From contig OX388317.1 in NCBI GenBank assembly GCA_947579605.1, positions 16,759,384 to 16,823,383 of the forward strand: 64,000 nucleotides of DNA, given 5' to 3'. A model generated the notes under the pieces. It was not told the DNA's origin. It was given only the letters and a program-made list of their open reading frames with translations, and searched no databases. The position numbers and the translations under genes were made by a program. Below are positions 48,831 to 59,875 of this stretch, one piece after another. Position 1 is the stretch's first letter, and the number at the start of each line of letters is the position of its first letter. The DNA comes from Athripsodes cinereus (Eukaryota; Arthropoda; Insecta; Trichoptera; Leptoceridae).

Positions 48831-49055
48831 ATAGGTCTCACACTCTTTTCTGTTAGTTTTCAAGTGTCCCGTAAGAGGCAGATATTCGTTAACATTGCGT
48901 TAAAGACATTTAAAATATAAAGTTTAGCGATGCCACCTATCCTGAATGTCTTAACTTTTACTGGCTAATGAAGACAATTTGTATGTTTATTACGTGTAGT
49001 AAGTCTGCTGGTTACCCCACGCCATGGGAAATGTCGTGATGGTATGAATGAATGA
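48831..49055 (+). repeat. Family A, near-complete forward copy
   Basis: AATAGGTCTCACACTCTTTT, GTTTTCAAGTGTCCCGTAAG, CACCTATCCTGAATGTCTTA, TGTATGTTTATTACGTG, AGTCTGCTGGTTACCCCACG and GTCGTGATGGTATGAATGAA. The closing (ATGA)n gives the 3' end of the family and therefore its orientation. Confidence 0.8.
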
Positions 49056-49997
49056 GTTTTTACCACCCTATGCTCGAGAGAGGGGAACGAGAAAGAATGA
49101 ATAATTATTGTATTGATACATGGACCGCACTTGGTGATATGTGGATGAAGGAATATGGTCATCCATAGGAATTATTAGAACACATAAAACTGAGACGAAA
49201 ATAAAAACCTTAATCATTAACTTGGCATAGGTATAACATTGTTTTCTTACCAAATTGGAACGATCATATATAGAAAGAAAACTTTATGAATTATAAATAA
49301 TTCTTTTCTACAATATATTTGTAGGTATGTTTTTAAATGACTGATTACAAATATCTTTGACGGCTAATATTTTAACATTTTGAACCAATAGTTACACATC
49401 AGAATCGTAAATATTGCAGTAATACCAACAACCAAGTATGCAATGAATTTTAAATTATACATTATCATTACATGAAAAATAAAAATGTAGGTAGGTATAT
49501 CTACATTAAAATAAAACTTTAGTGAAACAATACAAGACATACTATTATTGTTTACGACTCAAAAAAATATAAGTAATAAATATACTTTAATGGTATTTTG
49601 AAACCTATCATTTCCAATGAAACCGAATACACAAACTCTAAGAGCTTTGCAAAAGAAATGTTCACATTAAATTTATGTTCACATTCGATATCAAGTTTCA
49701 TTATCATCATAAATTTTTCCTAGTTTGAAAGTGCCGAAGACTAAATTATATTATTATATCAATCTCTCTGGTTTATATTATCATGGATCAAATACTTTAA
49801 CTATTATACATAATAATTTATTAAACCAATAAAATGTAACTGTAGAAAATACCTAAAGGACACTTCATTCTTAAGATGTGATGTCATATTATGTATGAAT
49901 GATAGGCTAACGAAAACATATCATAAAAAGAATAATGTAGAGGAGTTATTTCCGAGCGCACTCTTAAATTCAAACAAATACCTACATAAATCACGTT
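49056..49997. other. AT-rich spacer, nothing recognised
   Basis: Small chance frames only. Confidence 0.5.
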
Positions 49998-50128
49998 TCA
50001 AATCGTTCCTATAGCAATGACATCAGAATAATATCAAATTTGTGGGAAGAGGTTTCATGATTGGCGCAAAAAGGTTCTGAATGGAGGAATATGCTTCTGC
50101 CCTGCACTTCTGATAGGAGTATTGATGG
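49998..50128 (+). mobile_element. Family B LINE 3' end, decayed
   Basis: CGTTCCTATAGCAATGACAT, GTGGGAAGAGGTTTCATGAT, TGGCGCAAAAAGGTTCTGAA, TGGAGGAATATGCTTCTGC and CCTGCACTTCTGATAGGAG parallel the intact copy that follows only 47 bp downstream, in the same orientation. Confidence 0.75.
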
Positions 50129-50162
50129 TTAAAATAAATTATAGTAATAGGTGTGTATATCT

Positions 50163-50388
50163 ATATATAGGGCAAAAAGAGCACTGTTCTTTCGTCTGCA
50201 AGGGTTCCGTCGGCCCGAGCGTCCCTCTTTCACAATAAACCGTTCCTATGACAACGATATCAGAGCGCAGGGAATGTCGTGGAAAGAGGTGACCCAATTG
50301 GCGCAGAGATGCTCTGAATGGAGGAGGCTGGTTTCTGCCCTGTGCTCCCAAGATGAGCGTTGAGGCGATGATGATGATATATAGGGCA
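50163..50388 (+). mobile_element. Family B LINE copy with 12-bp TSD
   Basis: ATATATAGGGCA at 50163-50174 and 50377-50388 flanks a 202-bp insert. The frame reads RPERPSFTINRSYDNDIRAQ, GMSWKEVTQLAQRCSEWRRL, VSALCSQDER and stop, then a (GAT)n tail. The EWRxxVSALCS ending is the signature used here to recognise family B on either strand. It is the best-preserved family B copy in the window. The antisense 84-codon frame is a shadow. Confidence 0.92.
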
Positions 50389-51482
50389 CACAATTTATTA
50401 CAATTTTTTTAGATGAAATTTAATCAATTTCTCGCACTTTCTTTAAAAAATATATTTTTAAAAACATGATAAATATTTTTGAGATATCGCGAGATAAGAA
50501 AACAAGATTGATATAATATGCTATCCCAATACTAAATAAAAATTTCCTTTAAAACAATATTATATTTTGTATTTCTCATACATACTGTGTACCCATACAA
50601 AAATATTTCTCCAAATCAGCAAAACATTACAACAATTAATATCATTGTTTTGATTGAGAAACCAACACACTGATTAAGATTGCATGTAGCTATAAATAAA
50701 AACTATATTAATTAGTGAGAGAATGATATAATATCTCAATATAATAAATAAAATATGTTGTTTGTGAGACTATCTACTTTTTATATCAATTGCACATAGG
50801 AGAGTGGGTTTATTTACTTTGAGACGACGAAAGCAATTAATTAATTTGGTTGTTACCAAAACAAGTATTAAAACACCTGTGCAGACTTTGTATGGAATGG
50901 ATATTTCGTTAGTGATAATAAATAGATCCTATTATTTTTTGGCACGGTTCATCGGTAGCCTCCGCCAGTGGGAGATGTTATAATGGTACAAATAACCCAC
51001 TTGCATAAAAATAATCAAACTCAAACTCTTCCGAATTTAATAAAACGTTAACGCATCCTAATTTTATCATATCTAAACTTTTCCTAAAGCTTACAATATA
51101 AACAATTGAATGAGAAGACAAAATCAATTATTTAACATGTCCTTTATGAATCACAAACGTCAAAGTTTGTGGACATGAATAATAGTAATAACTGCATAAA
51201 TTCAATTATAATAATGCGACTGAAACAGCAGTCAGCTATTATGTATATAAGTTAAGGTAAAAGTTCTGTATAATATTAAATTGATCCATCTACGACGCGA
51301 TGTAGTGTCCACTGTGTACTATCAATGTATGTAGGTATCAGCTGATATTATGATTGGATTGTTGTGGCTAACTGTCTCTGCAATTATAGACACGAGATCT
51401 TTTACAAAATAATTGTAATAGTGGTGCAAACAATTGCGATGGGCAGAAATATCGGTTTCGGTTACGACCAGATTTGGCCGAA
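50389..51482. other. AT-rich spacer, nothing recognised
   Basis: A small patch at 50940-50980 (GGCACGGTTCATCGGTAGCC, then TCCGCCAGTGGGAG) is GC-richer and unassigned. Confidence 0.5.
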
Positions 51483-51600
51483 AGATAAATTTCTATGACA
51501 ACGACATCAAAGTAAAGAGAGTGACGCGGAAAGAGATGTAACAGTTGAGATAGAATCGCTCTATATGGAGAAGGCTAGTGCTACAGAAATCAAGGGTTAA
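51483..51600 (+). mobile_element. Family B LINE 3' end, decayed
   Basis: TAAATTTCTATGACAACGAC, ATCAAAG, AGTGACGCGGAAAGAGATGT, AACAGTTGAGATAGAATCGC and TCTATATGGAGAAGGCT match the order of the 50175-50376 copy. Confidence 0.65.
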
Positions 51601-51631
51601 AGTAAAAAAAATTGCTACAACTATAATACCA

Positions 51632-51715
51632 TCACGGCATATGCCACAAATGGGGTAGCTAGCGAACTAACTGAATGTAATAAACATGCAGATTGTCCTT
51701 TCTGGGTCTTTAAAA
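51632..51715 (-). repeat. Family A terminal fragment
   Basis: ATACCATCACGGCATATGCC, ACAAATGGGGTAGCTAGCGA, TAATAAACATGCAGATTGTC. Tailed end only. Confidence 0.7.
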
Positions 51716-52539
51716 AATAGGGAAATTCGATAGGTACCTATACAATAATTTATTTTTAACGGCGATAAAAAAAATCGTCTTTAGAAGATTTGAAGTGAAA
51801 TATAGAGCTGTATTGTAAGAATGAACTCGCTAAAATAGAGTAAAATTGTCATAAATTTGATACAACCAAGTAAATATTGGTCGAAACCAGAATGAAAGTC
51901 GAAATGGTTTTATAAGGTTTTAACTAAAAAATCCGTTCTGGTCGAATACTAGTAAGCAAGACTATCACATAAACAAGCTAATTTAAGACAATTATTGTTT
52001 ATGAAATGTTGAGAATATAATAATAAGGACAGAAAAACCTGTGCAAAAAGGAAATACTAGAACATAGAATGTAGTGGAATGTTGCACGAGCATATCGTTA
52101 AAATTAACCGTTAAACAAATCAAAACTAGATGTACAATGTACATAGTTGCCATTTATGGTAATTTTGTGCAAAAACAATATTATTACTTCAAAACATTTT
52201 GCAGTTTAAATTGGAGTATTGTTTCATTATTTCTGTAGGTGTAGGCATTTTACAAATTCAACTACCGCAAGAGAGTAATTTTAATGATTGAGTTTAATGT
52301 TAGATTAAATTGTTTGTTGTGAAATTGGTATTGTTGTAAACTGAACTAACGAATACAATCAATAATTAAGAAGTACATATGAGACATAATAAGTAATTTT
52401 AATATTTGATAGAAGGCAAAATCAAATAGATGGCATATTTCTTATGAAACAATACAAGTATTATTACTTGGCTTAAATAAAAATAAACTATTTGACTGAA
52501 TGTTGATATTTACAATCCTATAATTAAATTTAGCTAGAA
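51716..52539. other. AT-rich spacer, nothing recognised
   Basis: Contains GGTACCTATAC near 51734. No supported feature. Confidence 0.5.
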
Positions 52540-52790
52540 AGGACCCCGAAGATTGGCATGGATTGGCCACGTCGTTAGAGCTGAAGAAGAAACGGCAAAG
52601 GTATTCTGCAGGTTATACCCGAGGGTAGAAGACCATTAGGCAGACCAAGACAAAGATTGTTGGATAACATCAACTGAGATTTAGAGGAGCTAAATGCTAA
52701 AGACGACTGGCAGTCCTTGCTCAAGATTGAAAGGCTTGGAGATTTATTATTTCGGAGGTGATGAAAAAAGAGGAATAGGCATGCCCCATG
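52540..52790 (+). mobile_element. LINE 3' end, degenerate (family 6)
   Basis: AGATTGGCATGGATTGGCCA, CGTCGTTAGAGCTGAAGAAG, GGGTAGAAGACCATTAGGCA, GACCAAGACAAAGATTG and TGGATAACATCAACTGAGA read as a broken RLAWIGHVVRAEE, GRRPLGRPRQRLLDNI motif, the common endpiece of insect LINE reverse transcriptases. Stops and frameshifts are present. The next 130 bp (GAAACTGTACGAAAGCAGTC and on) may be more of the same, but I cannot support it. Confidence 0.65.
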
Positions 52791-53867
52791 AGGAGATGAT
52801 TATAATATAATCTCCGCCACCAACAGAAACTGTACGAAAGCAGTCCAGGAAAGAGAAGCTCAAAAATACATGGAATGTGCATACATCCAGCAATAGAGAG
52901 ATAGCTGGGAAAGGAGAATTGAATTTTACTTGTTTTTTTTTTAAATTAAAATTGACTCGAATATCTGAGTGAGCAAAAGCGGATACACTTGTCTGAGAAT
53001 CTTATATATTGAAGTACTAGATATATTTTTTTTAGATTGCTATTAAAATGAATGAAGTCGGGAAATACATCACCTCTAGATATAGTAGTAGTTTTATATG
53101 TATGAAGAAAAAATCCAAGACCGCTTACCTGAAAAGAAAAAGAAAATATTACTTACAAATTTATTAATGTATTTTGAGTTAATATATTTTTAGACTGATC
53201 TAGAATAAATACTAATGAATCCAAATACACTCTTACATTCAACATTAATTTGTGCTTTGGAATCAGAATACTTTGTAAAGAAATCCATGATTACTATACT
53301 GTGATGGTGTAGATGTGAAAATGTAGAAGTCCAAGATTATTTCGTAGATTCGGATCGATCGTAAGGGAGTTTCGTATTCTCTGTCTACACCATAAGAGAT
53401 GTAGCGTGAGGGGTTAAAATAAAAATTTGTTTCTTCCCTATGTTCGTAAGAAGAAGAAGGCGACAAGCAGCAATATCACAAATGGTAAAAGATAATGTGC
53501 CGCTGGGAACATCTGCATACAATTTACATGAAATTGAATAAAATCAGTGGTAAGCAATGATGGTGTTATCTGATGATAATCTGAAACTAGAGACTGGTCA
53601 AATTGTATACAAATCCAGTTGCATTGTGCCGTTTATATAAACGGGAATAAATTGGTGGCAGCTAATTCTACTACTTATTTGCATAGCTTAGATTAAATCC
53701 TAACATGTTGTTAACCAGTGCAGTGTTGCGATGCAAAATTGTAATATTTAGTAAATATTCGACTGCCCAAATTAAATAGTTCACATTTTTTGATACAATA
53801 GATTTCTGTATTTAACATAATTCTAAAGTGTGTAAGTTTCGCAGTATTTTAGTTATAAACAAAAATT
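52791..53867. other. Spacer, nothing recognised
   Basis: TTACCTGAAAAGAAAAAGAA at 53126 resembles the tail of the micro-insertion at 48638. The 67-codon antisense frame is not supported. Confidence 0.4.
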
Positions 53868-53940
53868 CGTGGGAGGCGGGCACTCAATTTGCACAAAATA
53901 GCTCTGAGTGGAAACAGCTTTATTAGGTTAAAATTATATC
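53868..53940 (+). mobile_element. Family B fragment
   Basis: GTGGGAGGCGGGCACTCAAT, TTGCACAAAATAGCTCTGAG and TGGAAACAGC align with GTGGAAAGAGGTGACCCAAT and the following codons of the 50175 copy. Confidence 0.55.
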
Positions 53941-54433
53941 CCTGAAATGAACATCATTGTGCGGTTGAATAGAATTTGGAACTACATTGAAAATATAATA
54001 AAAAATCAGTTTTAAGTTATATCAGAGGACGTATCGAGTCTAAAGATAAATTGTATGATATTAAACCAGCCTAAGCCAATTTGTAAAAAAATAGTCACTT
54101 TTCTTACATCTTCCAAGAAAAGGGTAAAAACGAAAAGATTCCCCGTTTGAAATAGAACAAAATTATGTTTATGCAATCAAACTAAGACATAACCTGTTAA
54201 ATAAAGAGGCAAAAGCATCATTACGGGCCCTATTCAGTATTACATGAAAAACGAAAAAAATTGTGTCTTATAAATATCGATCCCTCAGAAACACATACTG
54301 TACAAACTATTGAAAAAATAAAGGTATAAATAATTAATAATATAAGCAAAATACTAGAAGTGTTTAGCTTAGAGGTTTTAAATAAAAATAAGTAAATTAT
54401 ATACCTATTAACTTAATTGGAGTTAGTTCTGTT
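53941..54433. other. Spacer, nothing recognised
   Basis: No supported feature besides the AAACCAGCCTAAGCC word at 54063-54077. Confidence 0.45.
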
Positions 54434-54844
54434 TTGAATTATAGTTTCAAGTGCTTTATTACTAAATATATAGTAATAATAATACGTATGATTATCATAC
54501 AAATAACACGGTTGCGTACGGAAACAAATCGCTACACTTTTGCATACGTAAAAGGTCATGTTGTTATAGAATGTATTATGTATTGCGGCATATTGATTAA
54601 ATCTCTAGACTACTGCGTGTACGAGTATGTATTGTTTCACAGACTTACATACTTCTGTTGGGAATTATCGAAGCAAGAATTACATAAATTAATAAAAATA
54701 TTAACTGCACGCAGTGATATGAGTTCTTATATTCAAACTAGACGTATTTTTTTTAATACTTTTCAATACTTAGCAATACAACAATCGCTAATGCTTAGCG
54801 CACTAGTGCCTAGTGAATACAAGTTCAGCATGTATAGATTGTAG
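54434..54844 (+). CDS. Unassigned 136-codon open frame, possible exon or decayed element
   Basis: The frame is open for about 411 bases in very AT-rich DNA and starts with TTG, so no proper initiator ATG opens it. A TTTTGAATTATAG sequence just before 54444 could act as a splice acceptor. The product is basic and hydrophobic, with several Tyr, Cys and Ile runs, and ends with SYIQTRRIFFNTFQYLAIQQ and a short tail before the TAG at 54842. I recognise no family. About 300 bp of T-rich sequence follows (54845-55140) and ends in an AATAAATAAATA run, which could be a gene 3' UTR or a LINE tail. It could be a terminal exon, an old mobile-element fragment, or chance. Confidence 0.2.
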   Translation: MNYSFKCFITKYIVIIIRMIIIQITRLRTETNRYTFAYVKGHVVIECIMYCGILIKSLDYCVYEYVLFHRLTYFCWELSKQELHKLIKILTARSDMSSYIQTRRIFFNTFQYLAIQQSLMLSALVPSEYKFSMYRL

Positions 54845-55175
54845 TATATATTTTGATGTTTTTTTATAATATTATTGTCACAAGTTGGGTAGAAATTGTT
54901 TTTTTTTCTTTTATCGATTTCGGTGGATTTGCTATAGTAGCAATGATACCTATAGATGCATAATGTTGTTATTGTATGTATACCTGTATGTATGATGCAC
55001 CTGATTATGTTGTACAGTTGAATGCAAGATGTATATCTTTTTATTATTTGAAATTTTTATTACAGATGTGAAATGTGATTTTTTATTTTGTTTTGTAATA
55101 TAATTTTTTGTAAAAGGCAATTGCCGTATATTGAATTAATAATAATAAATAAATAAAATAAATAAATACCTCAAT
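54845..55175 (+). other. T-rich stretch ending in an AATA run
   Basis: TTTTGTAAAAGGCAATTGCC, GTATATTGAATTAATAATAA and (AATA)n at about 55140-55170 look like either a polyadenylation region or a LINE 3' tail. There is no second copy in the window. Confidence 0.35.
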
Positions 55176-55312
55176 AAAATAATATTGAGGAGAATTTCTA
55201 TCTTTAAGGAGCAACTCCAAGGTACCATAAATAATTAAGTTCTTTTAACTTTAGGTTTAAATTGAGATTTGGGTTTCATAAACTACATATCTTTAAACTT
55301 TAGATCTTTAAT

Positions 55313-55726
55313 TTAGATATATAGTTCAATTTTGTAACACCAGATGTCATTACATACAATGTTATGAATTATATTGGTGACCACCGCAGCGTAGCGTAAC
55401 ATATTAAATAAACAATTTCTATGAGGAAGATAAGAATTTATATTTGACATTATGATTTTAACTTCATTTGCGTGAAACCCGTGGAAGTTAAAGAAAGTTA
55501 TAAAATTAAAGTGACTTAATTTTAATATTATAGACAGTAAAAAGTCTATTTGAAATACATAAATCAAAGAAGTAAACTCAAATTGTTTTCTTTTATCAAA
55601 AATGTTACAGAACTCGAGTTGGAACACACAGCAAATGAGTAAGTACCTGATTGATGTGTATGCAACACAGTTGTTTAAGATTATGAAAATCTGTGAATAT
55701 ATCTGATATAACTTTCCAATTTCCAA
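55313..55726 (-). CDS. Unassigned 137-codon open frame, antisense
   Basis: Open for about 414 bases and beyond the TTG start; the first ATG lies deep inside. The hydrophobic product has clusters such as YLLICCVFQLEFC and FNFITFFNFHGF. No domain is recognised. It faces the open frame at 54434-54844 with about 470 bp between them, so the two could be unrelated chance frames or parts of an old element. I would not treat it as a gene without transcript or homology evidence. Confidence 0.12.
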   Translation of the reverse strand: MEIGKLYQIYSQIFIILNNCVAYTSIRYLLICCVFQLEFCNIFDKRKQFEFTSLIYVFQIDFLLSIILKLSHFNFITFFNFHGFHANEVKIIMSNINSYLPHRNCLFNMLRYAAVVTNIIHNIVCNDIWCYKIELYI

Positions 55727-56144
55727 ATATTCTTGTGAAATCCATAGACAATTCTATTTTAAAATAATACGATAGTTTTTTCACCTAGTAATACTCTCCC
55801 ATAATCCTCTATATGGAATGTGTCTGCACATTCTATGGCCTAGTAGTAATAGTCTTGCTGACTGCAATTCCTTACTCTGAATGGTTCTCCGCTATGTGGT
55901 GATACAAATAAGGTAATCAGTTACTAAGTACACTTTGCATACACATTATTATGTACGTTCACAATAACAATTACTTGAATAATGTATGAAGTGCTATGTA
56001 CTAACCAGAAAAACTACTACTGAAATATTAATACCATATTTATATTCATTCAAATTTACTGAATAAAAAAAAATATTAGCTGACCAGTCAACCATTTTTT
56101 TACCATGTTATGCCATATACTAATATCGCTATTAAAAAATAGGG
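55727..56144. other. Spacer, nothing recognised
   Basis: No supported feature. Confidence 0.5.
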
Positions 56145-56400
56145 GTTGATTGTACAAGGGTGAAAATTTAGGGCTGTTGGTATGTATTTTTTAATGCCTC
56201 ACCATAAAAAAATAAAAAAAAAATTACCAAAAAATAAAATAAAAAATTCGGGGTGTGAAACTTTTAGGGGTATGAAAAATAGATGCTGGCCGATTGTCAG
56301 ACCTACCTAATAAGCACACGATATTTCATCAAAATCGGTCCAGCCGTTTCAGAGGAGTATGGTAGCAAACACCGTGACACGAGAATTTTATAATTTTATT
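56145..56400 (+). repeat. Common insect dispersed repeat (CCGTTTCAGAGGAGTA type)
   Basis: GGCCGATTGTCAGACCTACC, ATTTCATCAAAATCGGTCCA, GCCGTTTCAGAGGAGTATGG and GTGACACGAGAATTTTATAA form an order I recognise from many lepidopteran and other insect genomes, where it occurs in retroelement 3' regions. The left part (GGGGTTGATTGTACAAGGGT, GGTATGTATTTTTTAATGC) belongs to it. The exact family is not determinable here, and only one copy is present. Confidence 0.6.
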
Positions 56401-57374
56401 TTATTTTTAGTCATCGTCATCATAAAAAAAAGAAATTAACACACTCTACGCAAACTTGCATTCGTTGAATAAGAAAGATATTAAAGATTATTGGTAGGGA
56501 ATAATGTGGTAGCATTCCTAGAAGATATGATAATTGAGATGTCAGTATTCAAAAGGTGTATTCTCCCTCATCCATGAAGGTTCAGATTATTATTATTATT
56601 ATTATTCTACTTATTAGATTATTGAAGTAAAAATTCAAAAGCACTATTATCATATTGTCACATTATTAGTGTAAAACAAATATGTAAAGATTTGGGTCGC
56701 TGGTTATTCTATATAACTTAAATGATAACTTAGTGGAGATAATAATATGTGAAAAGTCTACAATGTATTAAAACAATATACATTCACGGATTATGATATG
56801 AATAATGTATTAACTAATGAATCAATTTAAAAAAAAAAGAGTATTGTCAATGATAGAATAGGCATAGTTTTAACGAAGACAATACAAATTATAACTGTAC
56901 TACAGATAAAAATACATACATATATGTAAAGGTTATGTATTAAAGTAGATGGTCGTTAGGTCTTCGTGTATTTCGGTAATGATAATATTATACAGATAAA
57001 CAAATACCTATATATGATTATTCTATTGAATTGTACGACAGAAATATTATTATTGTAGGTATTATATTTCTATTGCAAAGACCGTCTGAGAATGCGTTCC
57101 GCAGTACATTGACACATAATTATAATGAGTTGGTAATGAGATAAATCTGCAAAGGAATCGTGGGTATTAAGTATATAATTTTGTTAATAGGGACATGGAC
57201 GAGACGTTTCAGTGCAACGGGAAATTGATTATGTGAATTGAGATTTATTATATTTCCGCAAATCAAACAATTTTCTCAACAAATGTGAATGCAGTTGCAA
57301 ATCCATCACTAAAATATGTTTTATTGGATAATACACTATGATACATAGTTTATCATCACTTCAATAGAGAAGCA
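56401..57374. other. AT-rich spacer with an (ATT)n run
   Basis: A microsatellite-like (ATT)n is at about 56587-56607. No gene is supported. Confidence 0.5.
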
Positions 57375-57576
57375 CCTGGCAATGAATAAGTCTCCCAAAC
57401 TTTTTCGTTAGATTTCAAATTTCCTGTAAAAAGGACATTTTACATATTAAATTCAGCGATGAGAAACGACACTCCACCCACCATGAATGACTTAAGCAGA
57501 GAGGACAGCTTTTATGTTTATCACATGCGGCCGGTTTGTTGGCTACCCCACTTGTGGGATATGCCGTGATGGTAAA
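57375..57576 (+). repeat. Family A forward copy
   Basis: AATGAATAAGTCTCCCAAAC, TTCCTGTAAAAAGGACATTT, CACCCACCATGAATGACTTA, GGACAGCTTTTATGTTTATC, GGTTTGTTGGCTACCCCACT and TGTGGGATATGCCGTGATGG. Nearly complete, with the best match to the core CCCCACTTGTGGGATATG. The antisense 70-codon frame is accidental. Confidence 0.8.
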
Positions 57577-58858
57577 GTATAGTACAATAAATCTGAATCG
57601 AATTCTTGTATGGCTGATTTGCTTCAAGATATTGTGTACCTACTACCTACCACGTATTTCTTGACAGCAATATCCTAAAAATAAGAATTGTTTGACTTGA
57701 CCAATTATTCTCTCTGGGTACAACGCCTTTATTTAACAAAAAGTTTGAAATTGATTTTAATTACTCTTCTCTCGGTTATGTTCCTTTTTTCCCATACCTA
57801 GTAAAAAGTGAACATCTTTATATCTAATTTCTTTTTCAGATAATAAATGACATTTGGAAATAATCGAGAATACAATACGCTGTATCATATGAAGAAAGAA
57901 AACAACAATTACAACAAAAAACATAAGACACGTTAAAAAATAAGAGACATACTTTGGATACAATACAATCAGTTATGTACCGAGAATATTATTCATACAT
58001 TTTTCATTAATACGATATAGAGCAAACATTGTTGACTGCAAGCATTAGTTACATTAACTTAATTCACACCTTTGTTGTCGTGCGTAAACACTTAGAAAAA
58101 TATAAATAATATATCATTATTACAGGTACCTACCTAAGGCTAGAAGATTTTTTCCATACATTATCACTGACAACATGAGATTGCTAACAAACTATGTATC
58201 ATCAGTACTGTTATAAATAAATAGGACAAAGATTGCTATATTAAGTCAATCTCGTTACTATAGAAAATAATCTCCGTTTGCTTTAATTATTTACAACCAT
58301 TATTCAGTATCAATTACATACAAACTAGAGTCTGTTTTATACAACTATACTACTGTCCTCGATTTAAAACATATACCAAGTATCTAAATGAAATGTTGGT
58401 TATAGGCAGTCTCCATCAAAGGCAGGCTTTTCTCTATTAGTTATTTTAATTACATAGATACACTTTATTTCAAGGTGTTCGACACGTCCGACGATGTTAT
58501 TGAAAAACATTTATCTTCTTCATAATGATTTACATCGGATCATTTAGACATTTAGTTTGGATATTATTAAGCACAGGAAATTACTTCACCTTATTTATTT
58601 GAAAAAAAGAAGTTAATATTGGGATATAAAATATATTATAGCGCAAAGTATAACACAATTTGTCCTCGCATATTTCAATGATGTCAGAAATATAGGAAAA
58701 TATTTAAAGGTTTGTTACATTTTATACTATTAAATAGTATGTTTAAAAATAAATATACGTGTGAAGCAATAAAGCATAAATATTAGTTATTTTGCATATC
58801 TATTTAAAATTTTATATGAAAGGTTTTTTTCACAATGTAATGAAATAAAAATGATTAT
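57577..58858. other. AT-rich spacer, nothing recognised
   Basis: One GGTACCTACCTAAGG word at 58126-58140. The frames are short and unassigned. Confidence 0.5.
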
Positions 58859-59143
58859 ATGAATTCCGATGTGAAATTCTACTATATGTGCAGCAAAAAA
58901 AATGAGTTTATAAATGTATGTAGTAAGATGACACTTTGCACAAATACATTGGTGAAAATTTACAAGATTAGAATGAGAAATATGAATAAGAATCTCAACA
59001 GAGTCTCATTCCAAGTATTTATTTCTGGTTATATCACTACAGAGGTCGCTATGAACACATTGAGGCTGTATGTAATGACAACATACTATGATTTTAAATA
59101 TCCCGTCACCCTGAAGGCCACTAAACGGGACATGATGTTTTGA
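58859..59143 (+). CDS. Unassigned 94-codon ATG frame
   Basis: Begins with ATG at 58859 and ends TGA at 59141. The product has many Met, Lys, Tyr and Cys residues (KMTLCTNTLVKIYKIRMRNM). No family is recognised. A frame of this size can occur by chance in a window this long. The region before it is T/A-rich and offers no clear promoter or splice site. Confidence 0.12.
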   Translation: MNSDVKFYYMCSKKNEFINVCSKMTLCTNTLVKIYKIRMRNMNKNLNRVSFQVFISGYITTEVAMNTLRLYVMTTYYDFKYPVTLKATKRDMMF

Positions 59144-59499
59144 AAGTGTATGTGCCCAACCAGCACCCATAATAGTAATCATAATATGTCCACTTTAAAT
59201 AGTTTCTGTAATCAATTCAATATTTATTATTAGTGATATTGTTGTAGCGAATAGGTGCAACCTGAATCGTGATTTGTGTGACCTCATGTCTTTAGACTAG
59301 TGTGTAAAATTCCCAAAGTGTCTATCGAAACACATAGAAATTGAAAGTTTATGAGTTTATAAAACCACTGTTATCCATTTTATATAAAATAGTTATCATG
59401 AAAAGTTTTTATAGGAGTACAGCAAGTTTATATTCCCTATACACGAGATATCTCTAATAGGGAGGTAGTTGTAATATTATTGTGATTGTTTTTCATTGT

Positions 59500-59572
59500 T
59501 TATTGAAAATAATATTGTATTGTGTACCTACTTTTGAAATAAATATATTTATTATTATTATTATTATTATGC
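59500..59572 (+). mobile_element. LINE 3' tail with TTA run
   Basis: ATTGTATTGTGTACCTACTT, GAAATAAATATA and (TTA)n resemble the end of the element at 32535-32680. Confidence 0.4.
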
Positions 59573-59661
59573 TTCAAAAATATGAGTAACTAATCATAAA
59601 AAAGATTTAATGTTTAATATGAAACTTGCAATAAACATTTCTTAGATTTTTTTAACATCAT

Positions 59662-59703
59662 AGTATGTCATAGTAATAAGACTACGAGTATGTCACAGTA
59701 ATA
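59662..59703. repeat. 25-bp tandem repeat, two units
   Basis: AGTATGTCATAGTAATA at 59662-59678 and AGTATGTCACAGTAATA at 59687-59703 differ at one base. Between them is AGACTACG. Confidence 0.75.
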
Positions 59704-59794
59704 GGAGTTTCAACTAAACAATATCCACTTTCAAAGTCATAAAAAAATCAAAATACCCAAAACTAGTTTTATCTAAGGAGCCCTACGATTGGTT

Positions 59795-59875
59795 CCAATA
59801 ATTTGTCTCTCTATATCAGCCAGTATAATCCCGTATTTGATTTTAACTGATAGCAAAGGATAGACAAATTATTGG
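59795..59875. repeat. Inverted repeat with 14-bp perfect arms
   Basis: CCAATAATTTGTCT (59795-59808) and AGACAAATTATTGG (59862-59875) are exact complements. A partial TATATCAG/CTGATA match continues inside. It may be a remnant of a small foldback element. Confidence 0.7.

Noticed and set aside
52800..52925. Possible extension of the family 6 LINE remnant
   Set aside because: The sequence has a similar composition, but no motif could be placed in any frame.
23085..54077. Word AAACCAGCCTAAGCC in opposite orientations near 23085 and 54063
   Set aside because: Only about 18 bases match, and the flanks differ. It may be a real repeat but cannot be supported from two short matches.
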